This document shows positions 12,095-25,129 of a stretch of 64,000 bases of DNA, one piece after another. The notes under the pieces are model-generated. The model had not been told where the DNA came from. It made no database searches and saw nothing but the letters and a program-made list of their open reading frames with translations. This DNA comes from Tiliqua scincoides (lineage: Eukaryota; Chordata; Lepidosauria; Squamata; Scincidae): positions 109,819,307-109,883,306 of the forward strand of contig NC_089822.1 in the NCBI RefSeq assembly GCF_035046505.1, read 5' to 3'. Position 1 is the first letter of the stretch. Every line of letters starts with the position of its first letter. A program made the translations under genes and the position numbers.

Positions 12095-13123
12095 GTGTGA
12101 CTGTTCTAAGGAGAGCATTACTCACATTGTTTTCTGGAAAAATATTGTTGTAGGAGGCAATAAAAAGAATATTTTCAAGCCTTCAAATCTTCAAAACCAA
12201 GCACAAATCTTCAGTCAGTGATGTGACTGCAGATCTCACAACCACTGTTGGGGCTTTGATATTACTACTAGGAGGCTTCCTCACTTCTTTGTCTCTTGCT
12301 CATCAGATCTAATTGCTTCTCTCTAGGAGGAGGTTGCCTGCAGCCTTTCACTTAAGGAATAACTCTGGCAGTCTCCTTGAGTCCTTAGGGTTGCTGGCTA
12401 GAAAATCAAGGAATGGGGGGTTTGGCGTTCTCCCCCATCGCCAGTCCCCTCCTACCAAAACTGAACAATACCAGATGCCTTCTCAGGATGAAGACTATGA
12501 CTGCCCCCTTCACTTTCTGAGGTGGAAGGCCCTAGACAGAATGTTGCGTGGAAAAAGAATGGTGTTTGTGTCACTGGTGGTGGTGTGTGAATGAGAGTGG
12601 TGTATAAGTGAGAGTAAGTGAATGGATATGTGGGAACATAGCTAGTATTTGTTTGGGAAGGGGAAATGGTAAAAAAAAATAAATCAGTGAATGTTCACAG
12701 GTTTCCACCTGTCTAAACATAATCCAGACTTGCTGGTGCATCAAATCATGAATGTGAACCACTTTCCATAACACCAAATAGGGGACAATTACTTTTATTG
12801 CACTGAGAGAACTATCCATAATCATTATGCAGGCCGCGCAGTACAGTGCTAGCTGTGTTAATGAATTCCAGTTCTGTAGTTTGTTGTTTCAGTTGTCCCT
12901 TGAATCTAAATTAAAATGCACTCAAAGATTTGTGATGGTGATGAAGCCACTGGGTGTGATTGGCTGAGCTGGCCTAATGCCACAGATGGGTGCAGCAGAG
13001 AGGTTTCTGGGTTTCCTTGCCTGAATGGTTCTGATTTTAGCCAGAGGAAGGAAAGGGAGAAGAGTCATAGAAAGGGGGGGGCAGAACTTGAGAAGTCAGG
13101 AAGCCAAGGAAAGAGGAAACTAA
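12095..13123. other. Non-coding, unassigned
   Basis: No gene or clear repeat. 12,570-12,650 is rich in GTG and AGTG words; 13,030-13,110 and 13,210-13,300 are purine-rich. Confidence 0.4.
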
Positions 13124-13214
13124 GGCTGCAATCCTAACCACACTTTCCTGGGAGTAAGCACCATTGAACAAAATAGGACTTACTTCTGAGTAGACCTGGT
13201 TAGGATTGTGTCCC
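13124..13214 (+). mobile_element. Short palindromic MITE, complete
   Basis: GGCTGCAATCCTAACC to GGTTAGGATTGTG, with ACTTTCCTGGGAGTAAGC facing GACTTACTTCTGAGTAG. Confidence 0.75.
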
Positions 13215-16200
13215 AAGAAAGGAAGAAATGGCAGGAGGAAGAAGGAAAAAGCAAGAAGCAGGAAAGGAAAAGTGAGAGAGAAAATGAGCAGCAACAAGGA
13301 GGACACCTGAACAGGAACTGCAGAGATTCACACAATGATCTGAAATAACTAGTCAAGTCTTTGACTACAGGCCGCTTGTTTGCATTTGAGTAAGAGGTGA
13401 TCTTAAGGTCAACAACAGAATGCCAAGAGAGATGTAGCTGCTTCCCTGATGCTGTCTGTCTATTTTAAAGTATCCCACTTGTGTCTGTTCATTTTTGCAG
13501 TGGGTATCCTGAAGGGCATTGTTGGCAGGTGAGGAGCATACATGACACCAAGTTGCTCAGATGAAAAAAGTCCTTGGCAGTATGGATGATATTATTAGGT
13601 TGACTAGAGCACTAACCCCCTGCCAGCTCTGTCTCTTCATTCAATGCAATACTAACTCACTCATCAGGGACTCCAGCTGTTCACCTCCCTGTATCATAGA
13701 TGCCATCACCTGCCCAAAACACCCTTCTACTTATAACAGAAAACTGGGACCTGATCCTTTCTGTTTAGACTTTCAAGGCTACATACTGTGTTCATCATGC
13801 AGCATCCTGATGCAAAAGAGGCCATGGGCTTTGATGTTATCTGCGCAATTCGGAAATAACAAACTCCATCTGATACCAGCAGAAAACTGCAGGGTGTTTC
13901 AGCCCTTCCTGTTGAGGACAATTTGGGATCGTTCTCTGGTCACTGAATTGCAGTACAGAACTGTAAGTAGGGTTACCCACCAGGGACAGCTGTGTGGAGG
14001 TTATTGCATAAACCACCACCTGAGAGGGAAAACTGTTCCTGGTTTTGCCAGGGGTTTTGACCTCCCTTTTAACTTGCTTCTATCTCTGCTCTTAAAATGA
14101 AAATGAATCCAAGGATGCAGGAGGGGGTCCAGAAGGGTCTTCTGGTTCCAGAGGGTGTTATCCAAGAATAACTCCAGACTACATGCTTAAATACTAAGGG
14201 AATTCTGGAGTGCATCAAGGCTGCCGATTCCCACTGGCATTCATCTGGTCTCCGTTGAATCCTGAGCATCAGTCCCTCCTCCAGGGCTGTTTTGGATTGC
14301 ACAGGGAATCCAGCTAGAACTGCCTCCTGTATGGGAAAAAAAAAAAAGCCCAGCATCCTCCTTCAGCTTTGTCAGCAGACTCTGGTTCAGCATCAGCGTC
14401 TGGCACAAGCGCTGGGGCCTCATTTCCATACAAAGCTGTCCATGCTGGCAAAAGATAAGCAGACTGAGTTGAGGGTGAGCAGAGCAACATGACAAGGAAG
14501 GGCTGGGAGAGGCAGAGGCTGTGGCAATGCTGCCACCAACTCTGCAGATGCAGCAGATAAGAGAAGCAGAGTCCAAGGTGTATGCAATGTACCAAAAAGC
14601 TAGCCATATCCTGCAGTGCTATTTCAACACAAGCTAGCAGCCTGCACAACATATTCACACAGGATGGGTCTCAGCAGCATACATTACAAATACGTATGTA
14701 GAGGTTTGGTCCCCAGGGATTCTCTTCACCCTTAGGACGGCAGGCAGCCAGTGCATTGAAAGGCAGTGTTAACACAGAATCCCGGTCACACAGTCAAGGA
14801 CAATGGATCACAGCGACATGCTGGTAAATAGGATGATGCAGCTTTCCATGAGCAGCTGCACTAGGGAGATGCTGCCTGAGAGGAGGCTCTGGTTTCAGAA
14901 TGCTGCCAGGAGATACCTGACAAGATGGACAGTGGTGAAAATGCATGGCTGCCACAGGCAGAGGAAGAATCTGCATCTGGCCTTTTGCAGAGGTAGGAGA
15001 TACAGGAAGCATGTTGAATGCAGCCCAGTGAGTGTATCTTGAAAGGCAGAGAGTTCATGATATTTGAGATCAGGAGCCTTCCCAAAAAGCTTTTGGCTCC
15101 GCAAGAGACCTAAGAAGGGGATTTCCAATTGAATTAACTCAGCTTTGCCCACCATCTCGCTGGTTAGTTCCCCCCCCCCCTTTCTTGACAGTCCACCTCA
15201 ATAAACAAGGATGCAGCAATTGGGGTCATCAGAGAATCCCAAAGTCTAAGGTGCAGCTTCTCTATAATGGCCCCAAACCCATTGGATCCATCCAGGTGTG
15301 TGTTTATTACCATAAATACCATGAAATAATACTGCCTTTGGCCTACCAATGATACCTAGCCCTGCTGCTAACTATCATTTTATCATCCAGTACTGGGAAG
15401 GACAGGCTCATGCTAATGTTGACTTTTTTTCTTGACAGATGAGGATGGAGGATTGAGATGACAGAGCCTGAATCCCTCACTTCATTTGGGTCTGTCCTGA
15501 GCACTCCCCTCTCAACACCACATCAGGCAGAACAGGGCAGTACAGCCCAATGGTGGCTCAGTTAAGCCCATAATTGGAGTTGGTGAACTTGTTTTTAATG
15601 GATTGAACAGCATCTGTTAAAAAACAGCATGCTTCTTAAAAGCTGGTGGGGCATGAATTGGAATCATGGTGGATGGGTGGATAGGGGCTTTAACCTTACT
15701 CCCCTACCATGATGCTAGTTTGGATGGGGGAGCACAGCTGGTGTTTAACAAAAAATAAAAAGTTCCCATGGTTACTAATGGATGCTTTTTTTTTCTTAAA
15801 TAGTGCACAGGGTAGGGGCAGATTTATACTGAGACTATGATGGGGGCAGATTTAAAAGCTCTACTAACCTCCTGCCATGGTCTCAATCTATGTGCTCCAA
15901 ATTCAACTGCAATTTACTCAGTTGAAAACAAGCCTACCAGCCTTCATAGCAGTCTCAGTGTTGCGTTTATGTTAGCCCTTAAACTCCAAACACTGGACAG
16001 CGATCGTTTAGCTCAAGGGCATGCCTTGATATAATTTAGGAGAGGAATGAGGCGTAGATGTGAAATAAGCAGGGCTGTAATGTCCAATCAATCAATTAGA
16101 TTAATAGATTTTTAATGTTTGATCAGCTAAAAGGTACCTCCAATTAGTTAAGCAACATATTTTTAATTATTTTCAATATAAGTAATTAGAAAAAAGCAGG

Positions 16201-16610
16201 TGGCAAGCATTGCCTTGGAAGAGGAATGTCCCCTTTTCACACGCTCTCACACCTTGACAGGAGGGAATGCTATTTTAAGGTGTCTTGTCAAGTGCCACAT
16301 ATACCTACATCATCCGAAAACAAAGAATGCTTTATCTACACAGTCAAAGGTATACAGATTTAATTGATGAAAGCTCATGTGATTCACTAATTAAATGAAC
16401 TGGGCAACAGTCATAGAAATAAGTAAATAAAATAACTAGAACTCAGGAACTCTAGCTTTGAGCCTGTCATTTAAATCCCCCACCTACACACCACCTTCTT
16501 CCATATCCAGAAGTGAGAGCAGGATGTCACAGAATCCAAGCAGCCTGAGGAAGGGTTTGCCATCTCTAAAGCACCCATCCCTTCCCTCATCCCCTGTACT
16601 TGCCCAAACA
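13215..16610. other. Non-coding, mostly unassigned
   Basis: 3.4 kb without a nameable gene or repeat. A run of overlapping short frames at 14,240-15,160 on both strands was examined and no family recognised; it may be an old transposon, but no ends were found. 16,060-16,200 is A+T-rich with repeated TTAAT words. Confidence 0.4.
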
Positions 16611-16768
16611 TCTTTTTTTATACTGTCCTTCCTCCAAGGAGCTCAAGGTTGTGTACATGGTTCCTTCCTCCTTTTGTTACCCAGGAAGCTTCATGGCTGA
16701 GCAGGGATTTGAACCTGGATCTTCCAGGCCTAAGTCCAACTCTCAAAACGCTACACCATCCTGGCTCT
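16611..16768 (-). mobile_element. tRNA-derived SINE
   Basis: Reverse orientation: tail CCTTCCTCCAAGGAGCTCAA first, then the B box as GGATTTGAACC and the A-box part as GCTACACCATCCTGGCT. The middle is shortened. Confidence 0.75.
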
Positions 16769-17099
16769 AACAGACTACAAGGCGCCACTACTTCCCTTGG
16801 GATAAGAGATGAGACCCTTCTGGTTCATTAATCAGAATAATGACCACTGTTCTGTTTTTGTACTCACAAAACTGGCTATGGATGAATCCGTCTCCCATGC
16901 ATAAGCAGCCACAGCCAGGGTGGGAAATTTATTCTGTTATTACTTTTAACTACCTCACGTGTGTACAAAAGCATGGCTCAAGCATGCTAAGAAGTCATCA
17001 ATAAACACTGAGCAGGCACCTTGTCCTTGCTGGGCTTGACATCTTTTCCTCAGAGTCAGGCAAAGGCACCAAATGCAAAAGGAATGCAAATCACTCTCT

Positions 17100-17212
17100 C
17101 TCTCTCAGCATAACCTACCCCATAGGGTTGTTGTGAGGATGAAAAAAAAGGAAGGAACTGTGTACAAGTTAGAGGAAGGGCGGTAAAAAAATATGAGAAA
17201 TAAATAAAAATG
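17100..17212 (+). mobile_element. SINE tail
   Basis: CTACCCCATAGGGTTGTTGT, then GAGGAAGGGCGGTAAAAAAA and AAATAAATAAA; the tRNA head is missing. Confidence 0.6.
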
Positions 17213-19917
17213 CAAAGGAGAGAATAAAAAGCAAGCTGCTGTTTCACTGAGAAGCTCCTATTTGGGCAATGTGATGCCTCTGGCTTGTTTCACTGCAACT
17301 CTCAAAGCAAACATGTTCCAGAGCTAAAAAAGTGGAGTCTCTTTGAACAGCAACAATCCAGGGCAAAGGCAAGCCCAGCATTGTGCAAGCCCAGCATTGG
17401 GATCACAGTGCACGCCTTGGCCTCCTGGCACCCCAGTCCTGGTCACTAAACAACTTTGACAGCTGCAGCTCCAGTGCTGGTGTTCAGAGGTTTAAATTAG
17501 ATGCAAGACTCCCGATCTGTGCCGGAGGTTCTCTGTCATCTACTCCTTTGCCTCAGAGGAACCAAGGGATGGGCGGGTCCTGGCCTAGACCTGCCAAATG
17601 CACTTGTTTTCAAAAGCCCTGGCTCCTGACATGACAGATTTCAAGTCAGCACATGGCATGGTCTGCCAAAGCCCGCTGTGGACAATAATACACAGCAATC
17701 ACCTCGTTATCCCTGAAAAAAACTGTCACATCTGGAGTGATGCACTTCTTTTCACACAAGTTTCCCATTCTTCTTTGGCTCTCTGGTGGGGCAGCTTTTG
17801 ATATCTGAATACTTCACATGTTCCATGTTTACAATTTTAGGCAGAGCGCAAGAACAGGAGCAGGCTCCTTGCAGATCACTCCTGTCTTCGGAATATTTTC
17901 ACAGGGAGGGGTGACTGTACTGCTGCTATGTGCCAGTCTGCATTAAGCCAATTGTTCCCTTAGCCAGGGGGTCAGTTTGTATGACATTTCCAATCCTGAA
18001 ATGGTGGGCCCATGGAATTATGGGTGTGTGCACCCATTCATGGACTGCCACCTCCCCTCCCTTCTCAGTTAGTTCTCTCTCAATCATAGATTTAGCAGCA
18101 CATGTTAAAGAGCGATTCAAATGAACACTCTCACACACATGATTGACAGAACTAACTGGGAAGTGAGGGGAAGAAGACAGCAATAATTGTGTGGCCCAGT
18201 TTTGCATCAGGAATGTAATCCAAATTGGCCCACAGACAATCAGTTGATGTTTCCTCAAAAGGAGTTAAAGACTGGAGGTGTTCAGGATTGCAAAGCGGAC
18301 CCAGATGCTTTCTTGAGGTACAGAGAGCCTCAAATGGAGAGATTAATGACTAGACAATATTTGGAACAAGCACCTGAGTCCAAAGAAGGTTTCTGCTGGA
18401 GTGGTCTAATGACCACCTCACTCAAGGCTGCTGGGAACACATTCTCTGTCAGTGGGGCACTCGCTACCTCCCATGTCCAACCAGCCATGCCCCAAGACAG
18501 GTTGTGACTAACCATGAAGAGCAAAAGCCAAGCATACACCTCTGCAAATGCCTTGACCATGACCTTTGGCAAGCAACCAACCTTCATCCAAGTATCAGTG
18601 ACTCACTGAGTTCTCTGTCCTGTAATTATACTGTATTCAGAGTGGTATTCATATGAGAGCAAATGCAAGCTAATTTATTCTAGCCATTGTCCTGGTTGCT
18701 TCATCACCCCAACCTCCCTAGTGTATCAGAACCCAGTAGCCATTGCATCAGCTGCCCAGGTCATCTCTGTACTCCAGGTATCAATCACAACTGTGACAGG
18801 GTACATCAAGTACATCAGCAGGAACCTCTCCAACGGTCAGCAGGAAACCACCAGGATCCATTCGTCTCCAGGGACGGACCAATCAGTTTGTCTATGACTG
18901 TGGTTTGTAGAAACACAGTTTTGAAAACCTACCAACGTTACAGTTTTCGACAAAGAAAGTGATTGCAGGCTCATTTCCCTGTTGCATCCTCAGAAGGGTC
19001 AAGTCAGCAGCACTTGTTGGGTCCAAGCTTCTATTTCCGGATCGTTCCCCTGGGCATTGAGATGTGCCTGACTCTGGAGGATAACAGCTGCTCTCCATCA
19101 CAACTCTGTCGAGTGTATCAGAAATGAGAGGGAGAACAACTGGACACCACACCTTCTAAGGGACCAGGTTGAAGCTGATAGACTGTTCTATCAAGAACAG
19201 AGCTGTGCTGCCCAATAGGCTTCAAAGGGGATGCTGCACAAGGGGGGGGCAGCTGGCAGCTCCTTTGCTTATATTGTACCCCTTTTGCATCCTGCAAGGG
19301 GAGGCCTGGGGGTTCCTCGATTCAGCCCTCACAGTCTTCAAAAGGGGACAAGGACCAAGGAAGGTAGACACTGGGTGGCAGTCACTGTTTCCCCAAATTT
19401 GCCACCGAAGGCAACTGCTTTGACCTGCCTCATGGGCAGGGCAGGCCAGGGCATCCTGGGGGAGGGAGAAGAGGGCTGCCATGTTGCTCATTAGTGCTAA
19501 CTGAGCCCTTAAACAGGCAGCATATCCTTAACTCTTAAAGACCTAGAGTGGAGAAAGGAGAAGGTGAGGAAGCCACAATGCTACATTCTGAGCCTCAGAA
19601 CACATCAACTTCACACCTTCTGCCACAAGGGTTTTTTAAATGAAGCAGGAAATGCAGGCTCTTACAGAGGAAGGTGCCAGTCAGGAGGATGTGGAGGCAG
19701 CGGAGTGAGAGGAAGGCAGCAGCAGCAGCATCTGTTTGCCACCCTTCTGCCAATACCCAATCAACTACCTGATGCGAGCAGCGTCATTTGCCTCATGGAC
19801 TAGGTACATTTGCCTCCTGTTGTGCCTGTTGGTATATTTGTAAATAGGGCAAATAGTTCAAAAACACGTCTCCAGCGCTCTCAGTTCTACAGACTCACCC
19901 TGGCAGTGCTGCTTCAG
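17213..19917. other. Non-coding, unassigned
   Basis: 2.7 kb with no supported gene. A short direct repeat of GCAAGCCCAGCATTG occurs at about 17,370-17,400. 19,700-19,730 has an AGC run. Confidence 0.4.
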
Positions 19918-19991
19918 GAACATGGGTCCCTTTTGGGGAGAAGGGTGGGGTATAAATAAAGTTTATTATTATCATTATTATTATTATTATT
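19918..19991 (+). mobile_element. L2-like LINE 3' tail with (ATT)n
   Basis: CCCTTTTGGGGAGAAGGGTG, GGGTATAAATAAAG and then an ATT-repeat tail. Confidence 0.7.
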
Positions 19992-20180
19992 CCCATCATT
20001 TGGGAATGCGGAGAACACTATGCAGCAGGAGCAGGGGTGGGGCAGTAAAAGATGAGCTAGTGGCAATTCTTCTGTTCAGGAGTGCCAATGCCTGTTGCAA
20101 ACTTCCTTTCACCTCTCTGTGCAGGATGTCAGTGTACACAGAGGAAACATCAGATGGAAGGAGCTCTTTTGTAGCTGGGA

Positions 20181-20354
20181 GCCCAATCCTATCCAACTTT
20201 CCAGCACTGATGCAGCTACAATATAACCCCAAGGTAAGGGAACAAACTTTTTGAACTTGAGCAGACCTCTGTGACTGCCCCTCCACCACAGGATGCCGCA
20301 CACGTTTTATTGGCATGGCTGCTACAGTGCTGGAAAGTTGAATCGAACTGAGCC
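20181..20354 (+). mobile_element. 180-bp MITE (CCAATCCTATCC ends)
   Basis: GCCCAATCCTATCCAACTTT at the left; CAGTGCTGGAAAGTTGAATC at the right. Same family as 2273-2453 and 20814-20990. Confidence 0.7.
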
Positions 20355-20509
20355 CTGGGTGTCTCCAACAGTGAGTTGACAGAGCAGGGTGGGACTAAGA
20401 GCTCAGGCAAAATGAATTTTCTTTTTCTTTCCATTTGAATCATTGATAAGGCACCTGGGAGAAGATGCTGCCAAGACAGAGAAAAAGGTTGGTCCACCCT
20501 GGCTTCCAG

Positions 20510-20813
20510 TCCTAGTTCAAAGTGCCATGTTTTGACCTTTAAAGGCTAAACCACTTGGGAGCACACAGGGCACCAGAAAGACCACCTGATGCTATATAAA
20601 TCCACCCCCTGATTATGGTCATCTGAGGAGGCTTTGTTTGGCATTCACACACCAACTCAAGGAGCTTGGGAGGTACACCAAGGTTGTGGAATGCCTTCTC
20701 CTACGAAGTGGCTCTGGCTCCTTCCAGCACCATTTTCTGGAAGATGGTAAAAAACATTCACCTTCAGTTGTATTTGATTTTCCAAGCCTATAGTCTGGCA
20801 TTTACCTACTGAG
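20510..20813 (+). mobile_element. L2-like LINE, left part
   Basis: Phrases GAAAGACCACCTGATGCTAT, AGGTACACCAAGGTTGTGGA and ATGCCTTCTCCTACGAAGTG follow the order seen in reptile L2 3' regions. Interrupted by the MITE at 20814-20990. Confidence 0.6.
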
Positions 20814-20990
20814 GGCACAATCCTAACCCACTTTCCAGCACCAACATAAGGGCAATGCAGCTCCAAGTTAAGGGAACAAGTATTCCCTTAATTTGAAGAG
20901 GACTCTGTGAGGGCCACCCAACTGCAGGATGCAGCACATGCCCCATTGGCACAGCTATGCCAGTGCTGGAAAGTTGGTTAGGATTTGGGC
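20814..20990 (+). mobile_element. 180-bp MITE inserted in an L2 LINE
   Basis: GGCACAATCCTAACCCACTT and GAAAGTTGGTTAGGATTTGG are inverted ends. CTGAG occurs at both borders (20809-20813 and 20991-20995), a possible 5-bp duplication. L2-like sequence resumes on the right. Confidence 0.7.
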
Positions 20991-21165
20991 CTGAGTTTCT
21001 TTGTGTCGTTTCTGCTGTAATTAACTGCTGGTTGCTGCAGTTTGGTTCTTTTAAATGTGCAGGTGTGAATGGATTTGGCTGATATCATTCATATTATGGC
21101 TCTATGTTGTTTGACACTTTGGTTGCTCTGCTGGAGGTAGAGACAATATATGGTTAAAAAAACCA
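20991..21165 (+). mobile_element. L2-like LINE, right part
   Basis: Continuation of the L2 3' region after the MITE; T-rich text with TTTGGTTGCTCTGCTGG and no end tail. Confidence 0.5.
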
Positions 21166-22009
21166 GTTAAATGGATAAATGCATCACTAGGTCAGCCTGA
21201 AGTCATCAAGAAGGAGGACTGGAGGCCCTGAGATTTGGTCAGCAGAAGATCCTTCATCCTTATCCCCAAGTGTGCGTAGCTTAGTGTCAAGTCACCCAGA
21301 TTGCAGTGCTCAAGCAGAACTCCTTCCTTCTCTGTTCTGTAGTCCTTATGCCCAGCTCAAGTCCTTCCACCACTTGCCAGGCTGGCCATTTAGAGCAAGT
21401 AATTTTTTTGCAACCTGGGAGTGCTGAGCATCTGTTCCCCCACCCCCCACACAAGCAAGCAGCCTGGGCATGGCTGGGATGAGCCCCTTCTAGCAAACAT
21501 CCCCCCCCCCCGCGCCCACCGCAAAACATCTTTCCCCTCACAACAACCCTTTGGCAAGGCAGAATGGCAGCTCTCTCCCAGGGCTCTCTGCCTCCCATTA
21601 TTTCATCTCCCACCTGGCACTGCCACTTCATTTCCACTTCAAGGAGCCACTTTGTGTCACTACAAAACCCCATCAAGAGCTGAACAGACTCTCACAAGGT
21701 CTGGTGGGAATGTGTACCTGCTCCTTAGGGCCATCAGTCATGATGGAGACAAGCCTGCACCACCCAGGGGCAAGTGGCGCTGCAGCATGTCTGCCAGGCC
21801 CGCAAGGAGAGTGGGCAGGGCAAAGCAGAGACTGACTAATTGGGCAGTCCTTTTTGACCTTTATAGCCCACTCTGTCTCACATATTCCCAGCAGATTATG
21901 TGAAGCTTTGTGCTTCATTCTTGGCTTCCAGTGGCTCTTTCTTAACAAGAACTTCTTGTAGAACCCATGTAGAGATTTGAGAGGCGCTCTAAACATTATG
22001 CAGTATAAG
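21166..22009. other. Non-coding, unassigned
   Basis: No supported gene. A pyrimidine-rich stretch at 21,430-21,620 includes a C run at 21,501-21,510 and yields long spurious frames on both strands. Confidence 0.4.
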
Positions 22010-22099
22010 GGCACAATCCTAACCAGGTCTACTTAGAAGTAAGTCCTATTGTGTTCAATGGGGCTTACTCCCAGGAAAGTGAGGATAGGATTGCAGCCT
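22010..22099 (-). mobile_element. Short palindromic MITE, complete
   Basis: GCACAATCCTAACCAGG to GATAGGATTGCAGCC; opposite orientation to 13124-13214 by its TTAGAAGTAAGTCC arm coming first. Confidence 0.75.
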
Positions 22100-24067
22100 A
22101 AATTAGGCAGGCAACATCCTGCAGAACATCCTAAATTAGGCACTTAGTCAAAGGCACTTTCTGTTAGGGACACTCACTCCTGGTCCCTATTGAAAGAATT
22201 GTGGTTCAGAATACTCCCAGTATGCTGTCAAGCACAAGTGGTTTTGACATGTCAAGGTGAAACTGCTGCCTCAGACATCAAGAAGAGTGCAGAGTGGATC
22301 CAGCCTATGGGGCACAATCCACCAGGACTATCACTAGTGCAAGCCCCATGGAAATAGCAGGAGCTGCTCAGGAGAACACTGCTCAGAAGTCTCTTACTGG
22401 AGTGTTCAGTAAGACACAAATGTTTTCCGCCATCCTTGATCTTAAGGAAGCTGGAGGATGAGACAGACCTGAAGAATCATTGGTGGGCCAGCTCTGTGCA
22501 GCTGTCCAGGTTGATGAATTATGGATGGTGGCTAATGACTGGGTAATTGAGGCTGAGCAGAGAGCAGCAAGTATCAATTATACATGGGGCAGTGGGCAGC
22601 TGGGATTGAGAGAGAGAGAGGGTGTGCTGGAGTGAGATGGCCTTGGGGTCCAGCACCAGGAAGGCACCAAAAAGCCATCTAGCCCAACCACCCTGCACTG
22701 CACCTGGACTTGCCTCAGTCTAAGCCACACAGACCAGATCACAGCATGCTCAAGGAGAAAGCAGCTGCACTACCAGGGAGGCGAGCATTTGGGCAAAGCA
22801 TCCAGCTCAGCTGCTCTGTTTGGGCTCTGTTCGAATGCGCCCATCGAATCAGCCAGGCAATGGTTAGCTGCTAAAAGAGAGGGGCTGGAGCCATCCCCTG
22901 CCTTGCTTCCCAAAAGTAGATGCAAAGGGAGTACTTCAGCCTGCTTTCCCCACAACCTGTATGGCTAAATTGAAATTTGAATTGAAATTTTGATTGAAAT
23001 GTAATTGTACTTGTACAATGACATTAAAATATTCTACATTCTAGATACTTTTGCTAACATGTGTCTTCTTAGAATTCTCATTCCCAGGTACTCTGCCCCA
23101 GGAGGATTCCACACTCAAACATCCAAGTGGAAAGTCCAATCCATCACCCCAAAAGGGGGAGCCACAACAATGTGCCCCATGGAAGCAGGTGAAGGAAGGG
23201 AGGAAGGGAATTGCAATGCATTGATGCTGCGTGTGTCTCATGTCTCTGCCCCCCTGACCCCTCACTATTGTCCGATGTGTTTTTTGCTACAAACCGGGTT
23301 GTCTAACCACCCCTTCCTTTTGCCACAGGGAATAGCAGTGAGTGTCTGCTCTCTTTAGGTAAATGCCAAGTATGCCAACAATTGACACTGCTGGCCAAAC
23401 ACTCACCTGGAGCCCTTTTGTTTTTCAAGAGTGCAGCATTGCCACATGGGGCAGAACAGTCTTTTCTCACAGGGGTTCATGCCAGCCCCATTGCAGGGGA
23501 GGGAAAGATGATGCTTTCAGGCGCCACATTTTCACTCCCAACAGAGCACTACTGCATGTGCGTTCAGGTAGCACCATTCTCCCATATGAGCACTGAGTAT
23601 GCATTGCAGTACAGAGACTACGTGTTGCTGATGCTGCCACCTGTCTTGCTATACTCTCTGTGTTTCTCTTTGCTCGCTGCTGGCAGTTTTCCAACAGAAG
23701 AAGGCAGGACAGGACCCTCCACATGGCTTACTGGATCGTCACCTGTCTCCATCTCTTCTTTGATTCATCCTGGTGGTGCTTCTCTGGCTATGGATGTTGA
23801 GTAGGTTGCAGTGACTGGCTTCTTGCATGTGAGGCCAACTTTAGGCTCATGTCAGGCGGCCACCTCACAATTAGGGGGCTGTGTCAGTTTCCATGGATGC
23901 TGGTAGAGTTACTGGGAGGGCTGCAACATTGTGGCATTGCTTGAGTTCTTGTTTCCCCTTCCCCTTTGTGCTGGATGGGCTTAGGACATAATGGGTATTA
24001 CTTGGATATAGTGCCAATGAAGCATCAGTGCCAGCAGTAATTGGGCATAGGGTTGCACCATAAGTCT
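22100..24067. other. Non-coding, unassigned
   Basis: No supported gene. 22,655-22,740 faintly resembles an old CR1 end. 22,740-22,960 is free of recognisable repeats. Confidence 0.4.
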
Positions 24068-24148
24068 GTAGTCCTATACAGACTTATCTGGGGGCCTGTC
24101 CCACTGGATTTAATGGGACTTCCTTTTCAGTAGACATACGTGGGATTG
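24068..24148 (+). mobile_element. Short palindromic MITE, diverged
   Basis: TAGTCCTATACAGACTTATC to GTAGACATACGTGGGATTGT; several changes within the GGGGCCTGTCCCACTGG centre. Confidence 0.65.
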
Positions 24149-24317
24149 TGTTGCAAGAGGAACATCATGTGCAGCGTTACAAGGGTTCTCCACCTGTCTA
24201 CTTGGCCAGTGCAATTGTTCAGGGAGGGGAGAGCAAAATTTCAGGGGCCAGCCCTGACCTTGAACTAGAAGCATGATATGGAACTGAATGGAAAGGCAAT
24301 GCTAATTCTTGCCTACA

Positions 24318-24480
24318 GAATCACAGGACCAGAAAGACCTAGAAGATCGTCCAGTCCAGTGCTCTCCCACCCCAGCCACCAAGGGAGGTTCATCCTCACC
24401 TCTGCAACTAACAAAGTCAACATCTAAATGCTTTCTATCACATAACAAAATGCAAAGGAGACAAGACGACTCCAGATGCC
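24318..24480 (-). mobile_element. CR1-like LINE remnant
   Basis: ATCACAGGACCAGAAAGACC, TCGTCCAGTCCAGTGCTC resembles the reverse of an old CR1 3' end. The rest is too diverged to place. Confidence 0.4.
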
Positions 24481-24865
24481 ACAAGAGACTGAGCAAAGAA
24501 GACATAAGCTGCAGGGAATGGAATCCCATTGTCATGAGCTAGTCTTACTTGGGAGAGAAAACACTTTGCCCCCCTTGATGACAGGGATCGTTTTTACCTT
24601 GCTCTACAAGACAGCAATTGAATTCCCTCAAAGAAAAATGTCACTTGTTCATACATACAAATATTTCTGTCTTTGCCACCATATTGCACAATTAAAAGTA
24701 TATTTGTTAAATAAACAATAGGTTTAGTAAATAATAACTGCAGATAGACCAGCCTATTACTAGGCACCATAAAGGGAAAGGTGGGGGCAATTTCAACAGC
24801 ACCACAAAATAGGACTGTTTTGATCAGGTGTCTGAGAGTGAACACATCGTAGGTTAGGGTAGCAC

Positions 24866-24941
24866 TTGCATGCCCACTTATCTGGGAGCAAGCCCCACTG
24901 AACACAGTGGGACTTACTTTTGAGTAAGCATGGCTAGGATT
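24866..24941 (+). mobile_element. Short palindromic MITE
   Basis: ACTTATCTGGGAGCAAGCCC and GGGACTTACTTTTGAGTAAG, ending GGCTAGGATTGGG. Confidence 0.7.
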
Positions 24942-25129
24942 GGGAGGTGACTTCCATGCCTAGGAAAGACCAGACAGAAGGATCTATTGCATGGGGCCAC
25001 TGGCAGTATTTCAAACAGCAGTGGGAACAGAGAGCAGGGTCCCATCAAGGAGTAAAAAGAGGCTTCTGGTAGTAGATACTCTCCTATAGGGCGATAAATT
25101 TCTGCCCCAAACCTGATCTCCGCAGTCAG

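Noticed and set aside
14803-15042. 79-codon frame beginning MDHSDMLVNRMMQ
   Set aside because: Looks faintly protein-like but I recognise no family, there are competing frames on the other strand, and no splice context or repeat ends support it.
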